NCBI GenBank assembly: GCA_947631565.1
Contig: CANRLV010000001.1
Location: 1-64,000 of the forward strand
Reading direction: 5' to 3'
Length of the DNA stretch: 64,000 nucleotides
Source: an uncultured Gemmiger sp.
Lineage (GTDB): Bacteria > Bacillota > Clostridia > Oscillospirales > Ruminococcaceae
Positions within the stretch are counted from its first letter, which is position 1, and every line of letters starts with the position of its first letter. Made by a program: the position numbers and the translations under genes. Under the pieces are notes generated by a model. It was not told the DNA's origin and searched no databases. It saw only the letters and a program-made list of their open reading frames with translations. Shown piece after piece: positions 31,702-39,694 of this stretch.

Positions 31702-33279
31702 ATGGGCAACATCAAGTTGTTGGACTGCACGCTGCGCGACGGCGGCTATATCAATGACTGGCGCTGGGGCTATACCTGCGCCAGAGACATCGTGCACACC
31801 GTGGCCCGCGCCGGGGTGGACATCGTCGAGGTCGGGTTCCTGCGTGACATCGACCGCTATGACCCCGACGTGACGCTCGCCAACACCATCGGCGAGCTCA
31901 ACCGCCTGCTGCCCGCCGACGCCCCCGATGGGGTAGAATTTTCCGGCATGGCGATGCGCTCCAACTACACGCTGGGCAAGCTGGCGCCGTACAACGGCCG
32001 CGGCATCGGCATCATCCGCATCACCGCGCACGACTATGACCTTGCCGAGGGGCTGGACTTTGCCCGCGCCGTGCAGGCACTGGGGTACCGGGTCTCCATC
32101 AACCCCATCAACATCATGGGCTATGCCGACGACGAGCTGCGCGCGCTGTTCACAAGGGTGAACGACATCCGGCCGTGGCAGTTCTCGGTCGTCGATACCT
32201 TCGGCAGCATGCGCCGGCAGGACCTGCGGCGCATCGTCGGCCTGGCCGATGGGCTGCTGGACCCCGGCATCCGGCTGGGCCTGCACCTGCACGAGAACCT
32301 TTCGCTGAGCTTCTGCCTGGCGCAGGATTTCCTGGAGCTGGGGCTGGAGCGTGATGTCACCGTCGATGCCAGCCTGATGGGCATGGGGCGTGTGCCCGGC
32401 AACCTGCCCATCGAGCTCATCGCCGACCATCTCAATGCCGAATACGGCGCCCACTATGACATCGACGAGCTGATGGACGCCATCCAGGACCACATCGCCC
32501 CCCTGAAAGGCGAGAGCAGCTGGGGCTACACGCCGGCCTATTTCCTCTCGGCGCGGTTCAACCTGCACCGCAACTATGCCGAGTACTACCTTGGCAAGGG
32601 CGATCTGACCAACCGCGACATCAACCACATCCTGTCCGGCATCCCCCACGCCAAGGCCACGGTTTTTGACGGCGCCTACGCCGAGCGGCTGTATGAGGAA
32701 TACCGCCGCCGCAACATCGACGACAGCGCCGCGCTGGCCGCGCTGCGCGCCGCCTTTGCCGGCAAGACCGTGCTGGTGCTGGCCCCCGGCGCGAGCCTGG
32801 GCACAGCGGCGGGGCAGGCGGCGGTGGCGGCCGCCCGGCGCGAGGCCGCGGTGACGGTATCGGCCAACTTCATACCGGATCTCTGCGCGCCGGACTACGC
32901 CTTTTTTGCCAACGGCAAGCGGCTGGACCGGTTGGATGGGGCGGCGGACTGCCGCTGCCCGCTGGTGCTGACCAGCAACCTGCGCACGCCGCGCGCCGGC
33001 GCCCTGACCGTCAACTATGACCGCCTGGCCGGCGACGACCACCGCAGCGGCAACAGCGTGCTGATGCTGCTGCGCCTGCTGCGCCTGTGCGGCGCCGGCG
33101 CCGTACTGCTGGCCGGCGCCGACGGCTACCGCACCGGCGCGCCCGCCTATCTGGACGCCAGCCTGCACACCCACACCGACCGCGGCGAAGCCTACAACGC
33201 CCGCATGGCCGGCTGCATCGCCGCCTGCGGCGTGCCGGTGCGCTTCATCACGCCCAGCGCCTATGACCGCCGGCGCTGA
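31702..33279 (+). CDS. DRE-TIM aldolase fused to a sialyltransferase/DUF115-like domain
   Basis: A 525-residue protein in two parts. Residues 1 to about 335 are an HMGL-like (DRE-TIM) aldolase barrel: LDCTLRDGGYINDWRWG at the start, VDIVEVGFLRD, the metal pair in LGLHLHENLSLSF, and VDASLMGMGRVPGN. These lyases cleave or form carbon-carbon bonds using pyruvate or acetyl units. Residues about 350-525 form a second domain (VLVLAPGASLGTAAGQAA, PDYAFFANGKRL, GNSVLMLLRLLRLCGAGAVL, then AGADGY), which recalls the GPSL...SLS(G/A)xD pattern of DUF115 and GT42 sialyltransferases. AAAGGAG precedes the ATG. Together with the KdsB-like gene it suggests synthesis of an ulosonic acid; this is inference. Confidence 0.75.
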   Translation: MGNIKLLDCTLRDGGYINDWRWGYTCARDIVHTVARAGVDIVEVGFLRDIDRYDPDVTLANTIGELNRLLPADAPDGVEFSGMAMRSNYTLGKLAPYNGRGIGIIRITAHDYDLAEGLDFARAVQALGYRVSINPINIMGYADDELRALFTRVNDIRPWQFSVVDTFGSMRRQDLRRIVGLADGLLDPGIRLGLHLHENLSLSFCLAQDFLELGLERDVTVDASLMGMGRVPGNLPIELIADHLNAEYGAHYDIDELMDAIQDHIAPLKGESSWGYTPAYFLSARFNLHRNYAEYYLGKGDLTNRDINHILSGIPHAKATVFDGAYAERLYEEYRRRNIDDSAALAALRAAFAGKTVLVLAPGASLGTAAGQAAVAAARREAAVTVSANFIPDLCAPDYAFFANGKRLDRLDGAADCRCPLVLTSNLRTPRAGALTVNYDRLAGDDHRSGNSVLMLLRLLRLCGAGAVLLAGADGYRTGAPAYLDASLHTHTDRGEAYNARMAGCIAACGVPVRFITPSAYDRRR

Positions 33280-33298
33280 ACCGCAAAGGAGCCGTTCC

Positions 33299-35851
33299 AT
33301 GCCCACACTGCGCACACAGCTGCAAAAGCACCGCCGGAGCCTGTTGGCACTGGCGGCGGCCGCTGCCTGCCTGCTGCTGGTGGTGCTGGTGTGGGCGGCG
33401 GCCGTGCGGCCGCAGGCCGGCAAGAGCCTTTCGGCCTATATCTCGGACGATTATTCCGCCAGCACTGTGGTCGAGGCCGGGCAGAGCATCTCGCAGAGCT
33501 TTGCCTTTGACGAGGGCGCGCTGGCCCTGGGCTTTGTGTTTTTCACCGGGAGCGAACAGCCGCAGGGCACGCTGGAGCTGACCGTGGCCGATGCCGGCAG
33601 CGGTGCCGTGCTGGCCCGCTCCACCGGCGAGATGGGGCTCATCCTGCCCGGGCAGTACACCGTGCTGGGGCTGGACACGCCGCTGCCCGCCGTTTCCGGC
33701 CAGCGCTACACCGTCACCCTGACCCCGCGCTACAGCGGCGATGGGCGGCTGGCCGTCGGCCATTCGGCCGGGGCGGCCCTCTGGCAGGACGATGCCGTGC
33801 TGGACGGCGCCGCGCTGGACGGGACCCTGTCGCTGCTCATCAGCTACCGCCGCATCGGCGGGTTTTTGACCCGTTTCTTCCTGCTCGTCGGGCTGGCGGT
33901 GTGCGCCGTCGTGTTCTTTGGTGTGCGGGCGGCGCTTGCGGGGCGGCTGGACCTGCCCCGGGCGGTGTTCACGCTGGTGGCGGCCTTCGGGCTTTTGTAC
34001 GGCACGGTGCTGCCGCCCTATGCCGCCCCGGACGAGAAATACCACATCAACCAGTCCTTTACGCTGGCCACCAAGTGGGTCCATGTCCTGACGGGGGATC
34101 CCTATCTGGCCGGGCACATCCCCGCCACGACCAGCTACCGCCGCGAGCATGACTTCAACGCCCTGCTCCAGGACGAGCATACCACCGTCTTCACCTGGCA
34201 GGCGCTGGCCGGCGATCTGTTCACCCGCAGCCCTGACAGCTTCGACAGTGCCGTGGAGCTGGAGGAATTGCAGGTCGACGCCTATTTCCCACTCTACCTG
34301 CCCAGCGCGGCAGCGGTATTTTTGTGCTATCTGCTGCGGCTGGGCTTTGTGCCCACGCTGGTGCTGGGGCGGCTGGTGAACCTTTTGCTGTTCGCGGCGC
34401 TGGCGGCCTGGGCCGTGCGGCGGGCGCCGTTCGGGCGGCGGGTGTTCGCGGCGGCGGCGCTGCTGCCGATGACGCTGCATCTGGCCGCCTCCTTCAGCCG
34501 CGACGCGCTGCTGCTGGGGCTGTGCTTTGCCTTTACCGCCCTCTGCCTGGAGGCGCTGTTCGACCGTGCGGGCGGGCCGCTGCCCGCGCGGCGTCTGCTC
34601 GGCCTGGCCGCGTGCGGCATCCTGCTGGCGCCCGCCAAGGTCGTCTATCTGCCGCTGGCGCTGCTGGCGCTGGCCATTCCGGCCGCCCGCCTGGGCGCCC
34701 GCGCAGGGCTCAAAAAGGGCTGCTATCTGGCCGCCTGCCTGGCGGCGGTGCTGACCTTTGACCACGCCTTTTTGACCGAGCGCCTGGCCCCGGCCGCGCC
34801 CGCGCAGGACGGCGGCGGCACGGTGGCGGCATTGGCCCTGACCGATGTCCCGGCCGACCCGGCCGAGGCCATGAAGGAAAACACCGTCGAAAACTATGTG
34901 CGCCGCCTGTACTATTGGGCCGAGGACCGCGCCGACGTGCCGGACAGCGAGATCGCCTTTTGGGCGCAGGCCCTGCGCGACGGCGACGTGACGCCGGCCG
35001 TCCTGGCCCAGAGCTTCTTTTTCAGCCCCGCGCTCTATCAGCAGGTGGACGAGCAGGAATACGCCGCGCGCATATCGCAGGTATTTCTGCTGCACGACGC
35101 ACTGGCCGCTGAGGAGAAGGACCCCTACCTCATCATGCCCTATCAGCAGGTCCTGGATGAGTCCGGCCTGGTCCAGCTGTTCAAGCGGCTCTACACCAAC
35201 CCGTACTGTGTCTCCCTTTTTGACGAACTGGGGCTGGAGATCGGCACCGAGGACGGCGTAAGCTATCCGCTGGACCGGGCCGAGCTGGCCGCCGGCGTGG
35301 AGGCTGCGCGCGCCGCCCGCGCCACCCAGAGCACCGCCGCTGCGGACGACCTTGTCACCTACACGCCGGGCTATATCCTTGCCCACCCGGTGCAGACGCT
35401 GCTGCTGGCCGTGCGCTCGGTGCTGCAGAATGGCGACCACTACCTGCGCGGGCTGGTGGGCGGCAGCCTGAGCTACTACTCGCTGGATCTGGCCTGGGGC
35501 TGGGTGCTGGCGCTGTACCTGCTGCTGGCGTTTGCCGCCTGCCCCGCCGGGCCGGACGATGCGTCCCTGCCCGCCGGGCGCGGCCGCGCCGCCGGCCTGC
35601 TGGCGGCGGCCGTGTGCGCGGCACTGACGGTGGGCGGCTGCATCCTGTGGACCCCGCGCAGCCACGAGACCATCTACGGCCTGCAGGGGCGGTACTTTTT
35701 GCCGCTGCTGCCGCTGCTGCTCAGCCTGCTGCCGCCGCGCGGCGTGCGCCTGCCGGACGCCGCGGGCGCCGAGTGCCGGCTGACCGGCGCGCTGTGCCTG
35801 GTCAACGCCGGGGTGCTCGTGAATATCATGCTGGCCGTCATCGCACGGTAA
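33299..35851 (+). CDS. DUF2142 membrane protein with DUF4214-like insert
   Basis: An 850-residue membrane protein starting with ATG 33299, after AAAGGAG. One N-terminal helix is followed by a beta-rich extracellular domain (about residues 55-190) and then many helices with the DUF2142 mark LLYGTVLPPYAAPDEKYH. The late region GLQGRYFLPLLPLLLSLLPP is also typical. Between helices, about residues 524-600 (YVRRLYYWAEDR, then FWAQALRDGDVTPAVLAQSF) look like a DUF4214 repeat, which usually reads YxxxLxRxPDxxGxxxW. The glycosyltransferase-C-like fold and the setting suggest a role in polymer modification or assembly outside the membrane. Confidence 0.78.
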   Translation: MPTLRTQLQKHRRSLLALAAAAACLLLVVLVWAAAVRPQAGKSLSAYISDDYSASTVVEAGQSISQSFAFDEGALALGFVFFTGSEQPQGTLELTVADAGSGAVLARSTGEMGLILPGQYTVLGLDTPLPAVSGQRYTVTLTPRYSGDGRLAVGHSAGAALWQDDAVLDGAALDGTLSLLISYRRIGGFLTRFFLLVGLAVCAVVFFGVRAALAGRLDLPRAVFTLVAAFGLLYGTVLPPYAAPDEKYHINQSFTLATKWVHVLTGDPYLAGHIPATTSYRREHDFNALLQDEHTTVFTWQALAGDLFTRSPDSFDSAVELEELQVDAYFPLYLPSAAAVFLCYLLRLGFVPTLVLGRLVNLLLFAALAAWAVRRAPFGRRVFAAAALLPMTLHLAASFSRDALLLGLCFAFTALCLEALFDRAGGPLPARRLLGLAACGILLAPAKVVYLPLALLALAIPAARLGARAGLKKGCYLAACLAAVLTFDHAFLTERLAPAAPAQDGGGTVAALALTDVPADPAEAMKENTVENYVRRLYYWAEDRADVPDSEIAFWAQALRDGDVTPAVLAQSFFFSPALYQQVDEQEYAARISQVFLLHDALAAEEKDPYLIMPYQQVLDESGLVQLFKRLYTNPYCVSLFDELGLEIGTEDGVSYPLDRAELAAGVEAARAARATQSTAAADDLVTYTPGYILAHPVQTLLLAVRSVLQNGDHYLRGLVGGSLSYYSLDLAWGWVLALYLLLAFAACPAGPDDASLPAGRGRAAGLLAAAVCAALTVGGCILWTPRSHETIYGLQGRYFLPLLPLLLSLLPPRGVRLPDAAGAECRLTGALCLVNAGVLVNIMLAVIAR

Positions 35852-35864
35852 GGGGGTGCGGGGC

Positions 35865-37004
35865 GTGACCTACTGTTTTTTCTCGGCCCAGTACCTGCCC
35901 ACCGTGGGCGGCGTGGAGCGCTATACCTGGAACCTGGCCCGCCGCGCCGTGCGCGCCGGGCACCGTGCCCTGGTGGTGACGAGCGCCCTGCCCGGCCTGC
36001 CGGAGCGCGAGACCGACGCCGACGGCATCGAGATCTTTCGTCTGCCGGTGTGGGCCGTGATGAAAGGGCGCTTCCCGGTATTGCGGCCGGGGCCGCGCTT
36101 TGCGGCGCTGGCGCGCGCGCTGTGGGCGCAGGACATCGATTTCTGCTTCATCCAGACGCGTATGTACACCGAGAGCGTGTGGGCCGCCGCGGCCGCCAAG
36201 CGGCGCGGTATCCCGGGCCTGGTGCTGGACCATTCCACCGGCTATATGCCGGTGGGCGGCGGGGCGGTGGGCGCGTGCGGGCGCCTGTATGAGCAGTGGG
36301 CCTGCCGCTTTATCAAGCGCTGCGGCTTTCCGTTTTACGGCGTGTCGGCGGCGGCGTGCGCGTGGCTGCGCACCTTTGGCGTGGATGCCGCCGGCTGCCT
36401 GCCCAACGCCGTTGACCCGGCCGAGGCGGCAGCGCTGGCGGCCGGCGCCGAGCCGGCTGACTGGCGGGCCGCGCTGGGCCTGGCCCCCGATACCCGGCTG
36501 GCCGTGTTCGTCGGCCGCCTGATCCCCGAAAAGGGCGCCGCCGCCCTGGCCGAGGCCGTGCAGGGGCTGTCCGGCACGGCGGCGGTCATCGCCGGCAGCG
36601 GACCGCTGCGGGCCGCGCTGGAGGCCCGGCATCTGCCGAACGTCTATTTTCTGGGCGATGTCCCCCACCCGGCCGTGCTGCGCCTGCTGTGCCAAGGGGA
36701 CGTCTACTGCCTGCCCACCGAATATGCCGAGGGCTTCCCGACCACATTGCTGGAGGCGGCCGCCTGCCGCTGCCCCATCCTGTGCACCCGCACGGCCGGC
36801 ACCGCCGAGCTTTTGCCGGACGACGGCCACGCGGTGTTTTTGCCCGACGCCCGGCCCGAGAGCGTGCGCGCCGGGCTGCAGGCCGTGCTGGCCGACCCGG
36901 CCGCCGCCCGGGCGAGGGCGGAGGCCGCCTACCGGACCCTTTGCGCCCACTTTACATGGGACGCGGTTTTTGCTATGATGGAAAGCGCCGCCGGGGCGCC
37001 GTGA
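35865..37004 (+). CDS. Family GT4 glycosyltransferase
   Basis: A 379-residue GT-B transferase. I chose the GTG at 35865, which has AAGGGGG eight bases upstream; a GTG nine bases earlier lies too close to that site. Markers: FSAQYLPTVGGVERYTWNLA, VFVGRLIPEKGAAALAEAV, VIAGSGPLRAALE, YCLPTEYAEGFPTTLLEAAA (EX7E region) and TRTAGTAELLPDD. It is close to PimB/MshA-type enzymes. It starts 13 bp after the DUF2142 gene and is followed at 23 bp by a GT2 gene. Confidence 0.87.
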   Translation: MTYCFFSAQYLPTVGGVERYTWNLARRAVRAGHRALVVTSALPGLPERETDADGIEIFRLPVWAVMKGRFPVLRPGPRFAALARALWAQDIDFCFIQTRMYTESVWAAAAAKRRGIPGLVLDHSTGYMPVGGGAVGACGRLYEQWACRFIKRCGFPFYGVSAAACAWLRTFGVDAAGCLPNAVDPAEAAALAAGAEPADWRAALGLAPDTRLAVFVGRLIPEKGAAALAEAVQGLSGTAAVIAGSGPLRAALEARHLPNVYFLGDVPHPAVLRLLCQGDVYCLPTEYAEGFPTTLLEAAACRCPILCTRTAGTAELLPDDGHAVFLPDARPESVRAGLQAVLADPAAARARAEAAYRTLCAHFTWDAVFAMMESAAGAP

Positions 37005-37027
37005 CGCGCCCCCCACGAGGTGAAACG

Positions 37028-37747
37028 ATGTCAAAACTGCTCATCATCATCCCCGCCTACAACGAGGAAGCCAACATCGAGCGCGTGGTCCGCGACCTTG
37101 TCGACCACTACCCGCAGTATGACTATGTGGTCATCAATGACGGCAGCCGGGATAAAACGGCCGCCGTCTGCCGGGCCAACGGTTACCACCTGATCGACCT
37201 GCCGGTCAACCTGGGGCTGGCGGGGGCGTTCCAGACCGGGCTGCGCTACGCGGCCGAAAACGGCTATGACTGCGCCGTGCAGCTGGACGCCGACGGTCAG
37301 CACAAGCCGGAATTCATCGCCCCCATGCTCACCGAGCTGGAGGACGGGGCCGACATCGTCATCGGCAGCCGCTTTTTGACGGTGAAAAAGCCCAAAACGC
37401 TGCGCATGGTCGGCAGCTATATCATCAGCTGGTCCATCCGCCTGACCACCGGCCGCGCCATCTGTGACCCCACCAGCGGTATGCGTATGTTCAACCGCGC
37501 CATGGTCGAGGAGTTTGCCCAGAACCTGAACTACGGTCCCGAGCCCGATACCATCAGCTACCTTATCAAGAACGGCGCCGTCGTCAAGGAGGTCCAGGTC
37601 GAGATGGGCGAACGCCTGGCCGGGCAGAGCTACCTGAATTTCTGGAGCAGCGCGCAGTATATGATCAAGATGTCCATGTCCATCCTGCTCATCCAGTGGT
37701 TCCGCAAGCGGGACCGCGAGACCCCCTACCCGGAAAGGAGCCTGTGA
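37028..37747 (+). CDS. GT2 polyprenyl-phosphate glycosyltransferase (DPM1-like)
   Basis: A 239-residue GT-A enzyme without membrane helices of the dolichol-phosphate mannosyltransferase-like group: LLIIIPAYNEEANIERVVRD, VINDGSRDKTAAVC, PVNLGLAGAFQTGLRYA, VQLDADGQHKPEF (DAD metal site) and GSRFL. Together with the adjacent DUF2304 gene (start three bases after its stop) it would make a polyprenyl-phosphate sugar used outside the membrane. The same pair occurs again at 48951-50070. The start is ATG 37028; longer in-frame readings run through the upstream gene. Confidence 0.88.
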   Translation: MSKLLIIIPAYNEEANIERVVRDLVDHYPQYDYVVINDGSRDKTAAVCRANGYHLIDLPVNLGLAGAFQTGLRYAAENGYDCAVQLDADGQHKPEFIAPMLTELEDGADIVIGSRFLTVKKPKTLRMVGSYIISWSIRLTTGRAICDPTSGMRMFNRAMVEEFAQNLNYGPEPDTISYLIKNGAVVKEVQVEMGERLAGQSYLNFWSSAQYMIKMSMSILLIQWFRKRDRETPYPERSL

Positions 37748-37749
37748 CG

Positions 37750-38109
37750 ATGTTCGACCAGCCCATCCTCCGCGTCTGCCTGATCGTGGGCAGCCTGGTC
37801 ACCGCCGGCTACATCCTGTTCCGCGTGCGGGCCGCCAAGGTGCAGATCGAGGACACCATCTACTGGCTGCTGTTCAGCGCCGTTTTGCTGGTGCTGGCCC
37901 TGTTCCCCGGCATCGCCTACTGGGCCGCCGGGCTGCTGGGCTTTGTCAGCCCCATCAACTTTGTGTACCTGGTCATCATCTTTTTGCTGCTGGCACGGCA
38001 GTTCTTCCTGTCCATCCGCATCAGCCAGCTGGACAGCAAGGTGCGCATTTTGACCGAGCGCGTGGCCCTGAACGAGGAAAAAGTGGAGCGCGAAAAGCTC
38101 GACCTGTGA
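37750..38109 (+). CDS. DUF2304 small membrane protein
   Basis: A 119-residue protein with three hydrophobic segments (about 8-24, 34-58 and 66-86) and a charged, probably coiled C-terminus (QLDSKVRILTERVALNEEKV). DUF2304 proteins are commonly found next to GT2 enzymes such as the one just upstream and probably anchor or partner them. It is the last gene of the export unit. No clear terminator directly follows; the next promoter starts at 38118. Confidence 0.85.
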   Translation: MFDQPILRVCLIVGSLVTAGYILFRVRAAKVQIEDTIYWLLFSAVLLVLALFPGIAYWAAGLLGFVSPINFVYLVIIFLLLARQFFLSIRISQLDSKVRILTERVALNEEKVEREKLDL

Positions 38110-38117
38110 TTTTGTGT

Positions 38118-38146
38118 TTGTCAAACTGCGGCCGGTGTGCTATAAT
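38118..38146 (+). promoter_or_regulatory. Promoter of the 96-residue gene
   Basis: -35 TTGTCA (38118-38123), 17-bp spacer, consensus -10 TATAAT (38141-38146), a short leader, then GAAAGGACGG before the ATG at 38179. Confidence 0.8.
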
Positions 38147-38178
38147 GGTATGCCGGAAGAGAAAGGACGGTATCGCAT

Positions 38179-38469
38179 ATGCCATTCACCCCCAAGCTGA
38201 CCTACAAGGGCCGCCCGCTGGTGCGCTGCGGCAATGATGTGTATTACGGCTCAATGGAGGAGCCGTATGTGGTCTACCTGCAAATTTTGAACACCAAACA
38301 GGAGAACGGCGTCGAGGTGGCCGACCGCGTGCACCTGATGCTGCTCTCGACCGACGAGAGCAAGCCCCTGCCGGAGCGCATCATCCGCCAGGCCAACCGC
38401 GTGGGGCTGTGGAGCGCGCTCAACTTCGGCGACATCATGCTCCAGGGTGCCCTGCAGGGCAAGGTGTGA
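38179..38469 (+). CDS. Small protein of unknown function, 96 residues
   Basis: I do not recognise the family. The protein is soluble, without signal or membrane segment, and has a mixed alpha/beta composition: YKGRPLVRCGNDVYYGSMEE, YVVYLQILNTKQENGVEV, then RVHLMLLSTDES and a helical end with RIIRQANRVGLWSALNFGDI. It has a near-consensus promoter of its own and a strong terminator (38550-38596), so it is a separate, probably well-expressed gene. Codon use matches its neighbours. The compact size and constitutive look suggest a housekeeping accessory protein; this is a guess. Confidence 0.75.
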   Translation: MPFTPKLTYKGRPLVRCGNDVYYGSMEEPYVVYLQILNTKQENGVEVADRVHLMLLSTDESKPLPERIIRQANRVGLWSALNFGDIMLQGALQGKV

Positions 38470-38503
38470 GCCCCAACGACGTACAAAAGCTTATTTTAAC
38501 CCC

Positions 38504-38676
38504 ATCGGTCCCGACGGACATGTGCCGGCGGGACCGATACCTTTAGAGCAAAAAATGCCGTGCAAGTCGCCCTTGGGCATGCGCACGGCATTTTTTGTGA
38601 CGGGGTGTGTCCAAGAGAGGGGTGCAGGCGGACCGGCGCAGCGAAGCGAAGCCCGTAACGCCGAATCCCTCTCTTG
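38504..38676 (-). repeat. Structured intergenic repeat, copy 1
   Basis: On the minus strand three hairpins occur in order. The first is an outer 10-bp stem, CAAGAGAGGG/CCCTCTCTTG (38676-38667 with 38621-38612). The second is AAAAAATGCCGTGC/GCACGGCATTTTTT (38550-38596), which also serves as terminator for the 96-residue gene on the plus strand. The third is ATCGGTCCCG.../CGGGACCGAT around ACATGT (38504-38538). The same order, with different but still pairing stem bases, occurs at 55915-56075 and 61186-61408. Confidence 0.8.
38550..38596 (+). terminator. Terminator of the 96-residue gene
   Basis: AAAAAATGCCGTGC (38550-38563) pairs with GCACGGCATTTTTT (38583-38596). The flanking A and T runs make it usable in both directions, so it could also end the GH25 transcript. 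Confidence 0.75.
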
Positions 38677-38682
38677 AAGGCG

Positions 38683-39624
38683 TCAGTCTTCCAACGCGGC
38701 GCGGGCGGCGTCGATCTTGGCGTTGGCGGCGGCCAGCTGCTCGGCGCAGGCGTCGCCGGCGGCAACGAGGCGGTTGCGGTCCCCCAGCAGCACGGTCCAG
38801 TACTCGGCGCCGTCGTAGCGGAAGATGACCCAGTCATACCCGTCGTATTTTTGGGCACTGATGCGGGTCACGGGATAGGTGCCCAGCGGCAGGTAGCCGA
38901 CCACGTCGTAGAGGTCGGCGCTGTAAAAATACTCGGTGCGGGCGCCGAATACGCTCAGCTGGTAGCCCTGCACCTCGGTCATGTCCGGCCCGGCGGTGCG
39001 AAAGCCGTTGAAGCCGCCGGCCCGGATGGCGGGCAAAAAGTCCAGATAGCTGTAATCAAGGTCCACGGCACCCCCGACGCCGGGCACCGTACCGGAGCCG
39101 GAATACTGCCACAGCGCATAGGGGCCGGTATAGCCGAGGTTCTGGCGGTAATCGGCCACCCACAGCGGGTAGGCGGAGAGGGCGGCGGCATCGAGATAAT
39201 TGTTGATGAAGTTGGTGTAGCTGTACCATCCGGCATACCAGCGGCGCTGGTACAAAATATCCATGGCAAAGCGGACGAGGCCGGTCAGCTGGGCGCGGCC
39301 CAGGCTTTGCAGGCTGGCGTCCTCGACGTCGACGAAGACCGGGTACTCCAGCTGCAAGCCCTCCAGAGAGGGCAGAAAGGCCAGCAGCTCGTTGATGACC
39401 GCCTGCTCGGTGCGGGCGTAGGTATAGTAATAGGCCCCCACCCGCAGCCCGGCCGCGTGGGCGCCGTTGACGTTCTGCGCAAAATACGGGTCGACATAGA
39501 TACCGCTGCTGCCGGTGGAGCCCAGCCGCACGAGGGCAAACTGCTTGCCCGCCGCCGCCACCCGGCTCCAGTCGACACTGCCCTGGTAGCGCGAAACGTC
39601 GATGCCGGTTTGAAATAACGCCAT
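38683..39624 (-). CDS. GH25 family muramidase (lysozyme)
   Basis: A 313-residue glycoside hydrolase 25 protein. The ATG at 39624 (MALFQTGIDVSRYQGSVDWS) follows AAGGGGG; an in-frame extension to 39777 lacks a ribosome site. The GH25 marks are GIDVSRYQG, YYYTYARTEQAVINELLAFL, YPVFVDVED (the DxE catalytic pair) and WVADYRQNLGYTGPYALWQY, ending in VDLDYSYLD. A C-terminal part of about 100 residues (from about 215) may be wall-binding but matches nothing I know. There is no signal peptide, so it would need lysis or another route out, or act in spore or phage-like processes. A 17-base palindrome (39643-39659) lies just upstream. Confidence 0.87.
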   Translation of the reverse strand: MALFQTGIDVSRYQGSVDWSRVAAAGKQFALVRLGSTGSSGIYVDPYFAQNVNGAHAAGLRVGAYYYTYARTEQAVINELLAFLPSLEGLQLEYPVFVDVEDASLQSLGRAQLTGLVRFAMDILYQRRWYAGWYSYTNFINNYLDAAALSAYPLWVADYRQNLGYTGPYALWQYSGSGTVPGVGGAVDLDYSYLDFLPAIRAGGFNGFRTAGPDMTEVQGYQLSVFGARTEYFYSADLYDVVGYLPLGTYPVTRISAQKYDGYDWVIFRYDGAEYWTVLLGDRNRLVAAGDACAEQLAAANAKIDAARAALED

Positions 39625-39642
39625 AAAAATGCCCCCTTCCCG

Positions 39643-39659
39643 TTCGCATACTATGCGAA
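39643..39659. promoter_or_regulatory. Palindrome upstream of the GH25 gene
   Basis: TTCGCATACTATGCGAA is a perfect 8-bp inverted repeat around one base, 19 bp before the GH25 start codon. It could be an operator or a leader hairpin close to the ribosome site. No clear -35/-10 pair was found in this gap. Confidence 0.4.
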
Positions 39660-39694
39660 GCCGGAAAGGGGTGTGTACATTTTTGGGGGAGGTC

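Noticed and set aside
30694..33423. A 909-residue minus-strand frame opposite the CPBP and aldolase genes
   Set aside because: Same reason: shadow of conserved plus-strand genes, low-complexity translation, no start signal.
33248..35665. An 805-residue minus-strand frame opposite the DUF2142 gene
   Set aside because: The translation is Gln/Arg/Gly-rich with no domain; the plus strand carries a recognisable membrane protein with a ribosome site.
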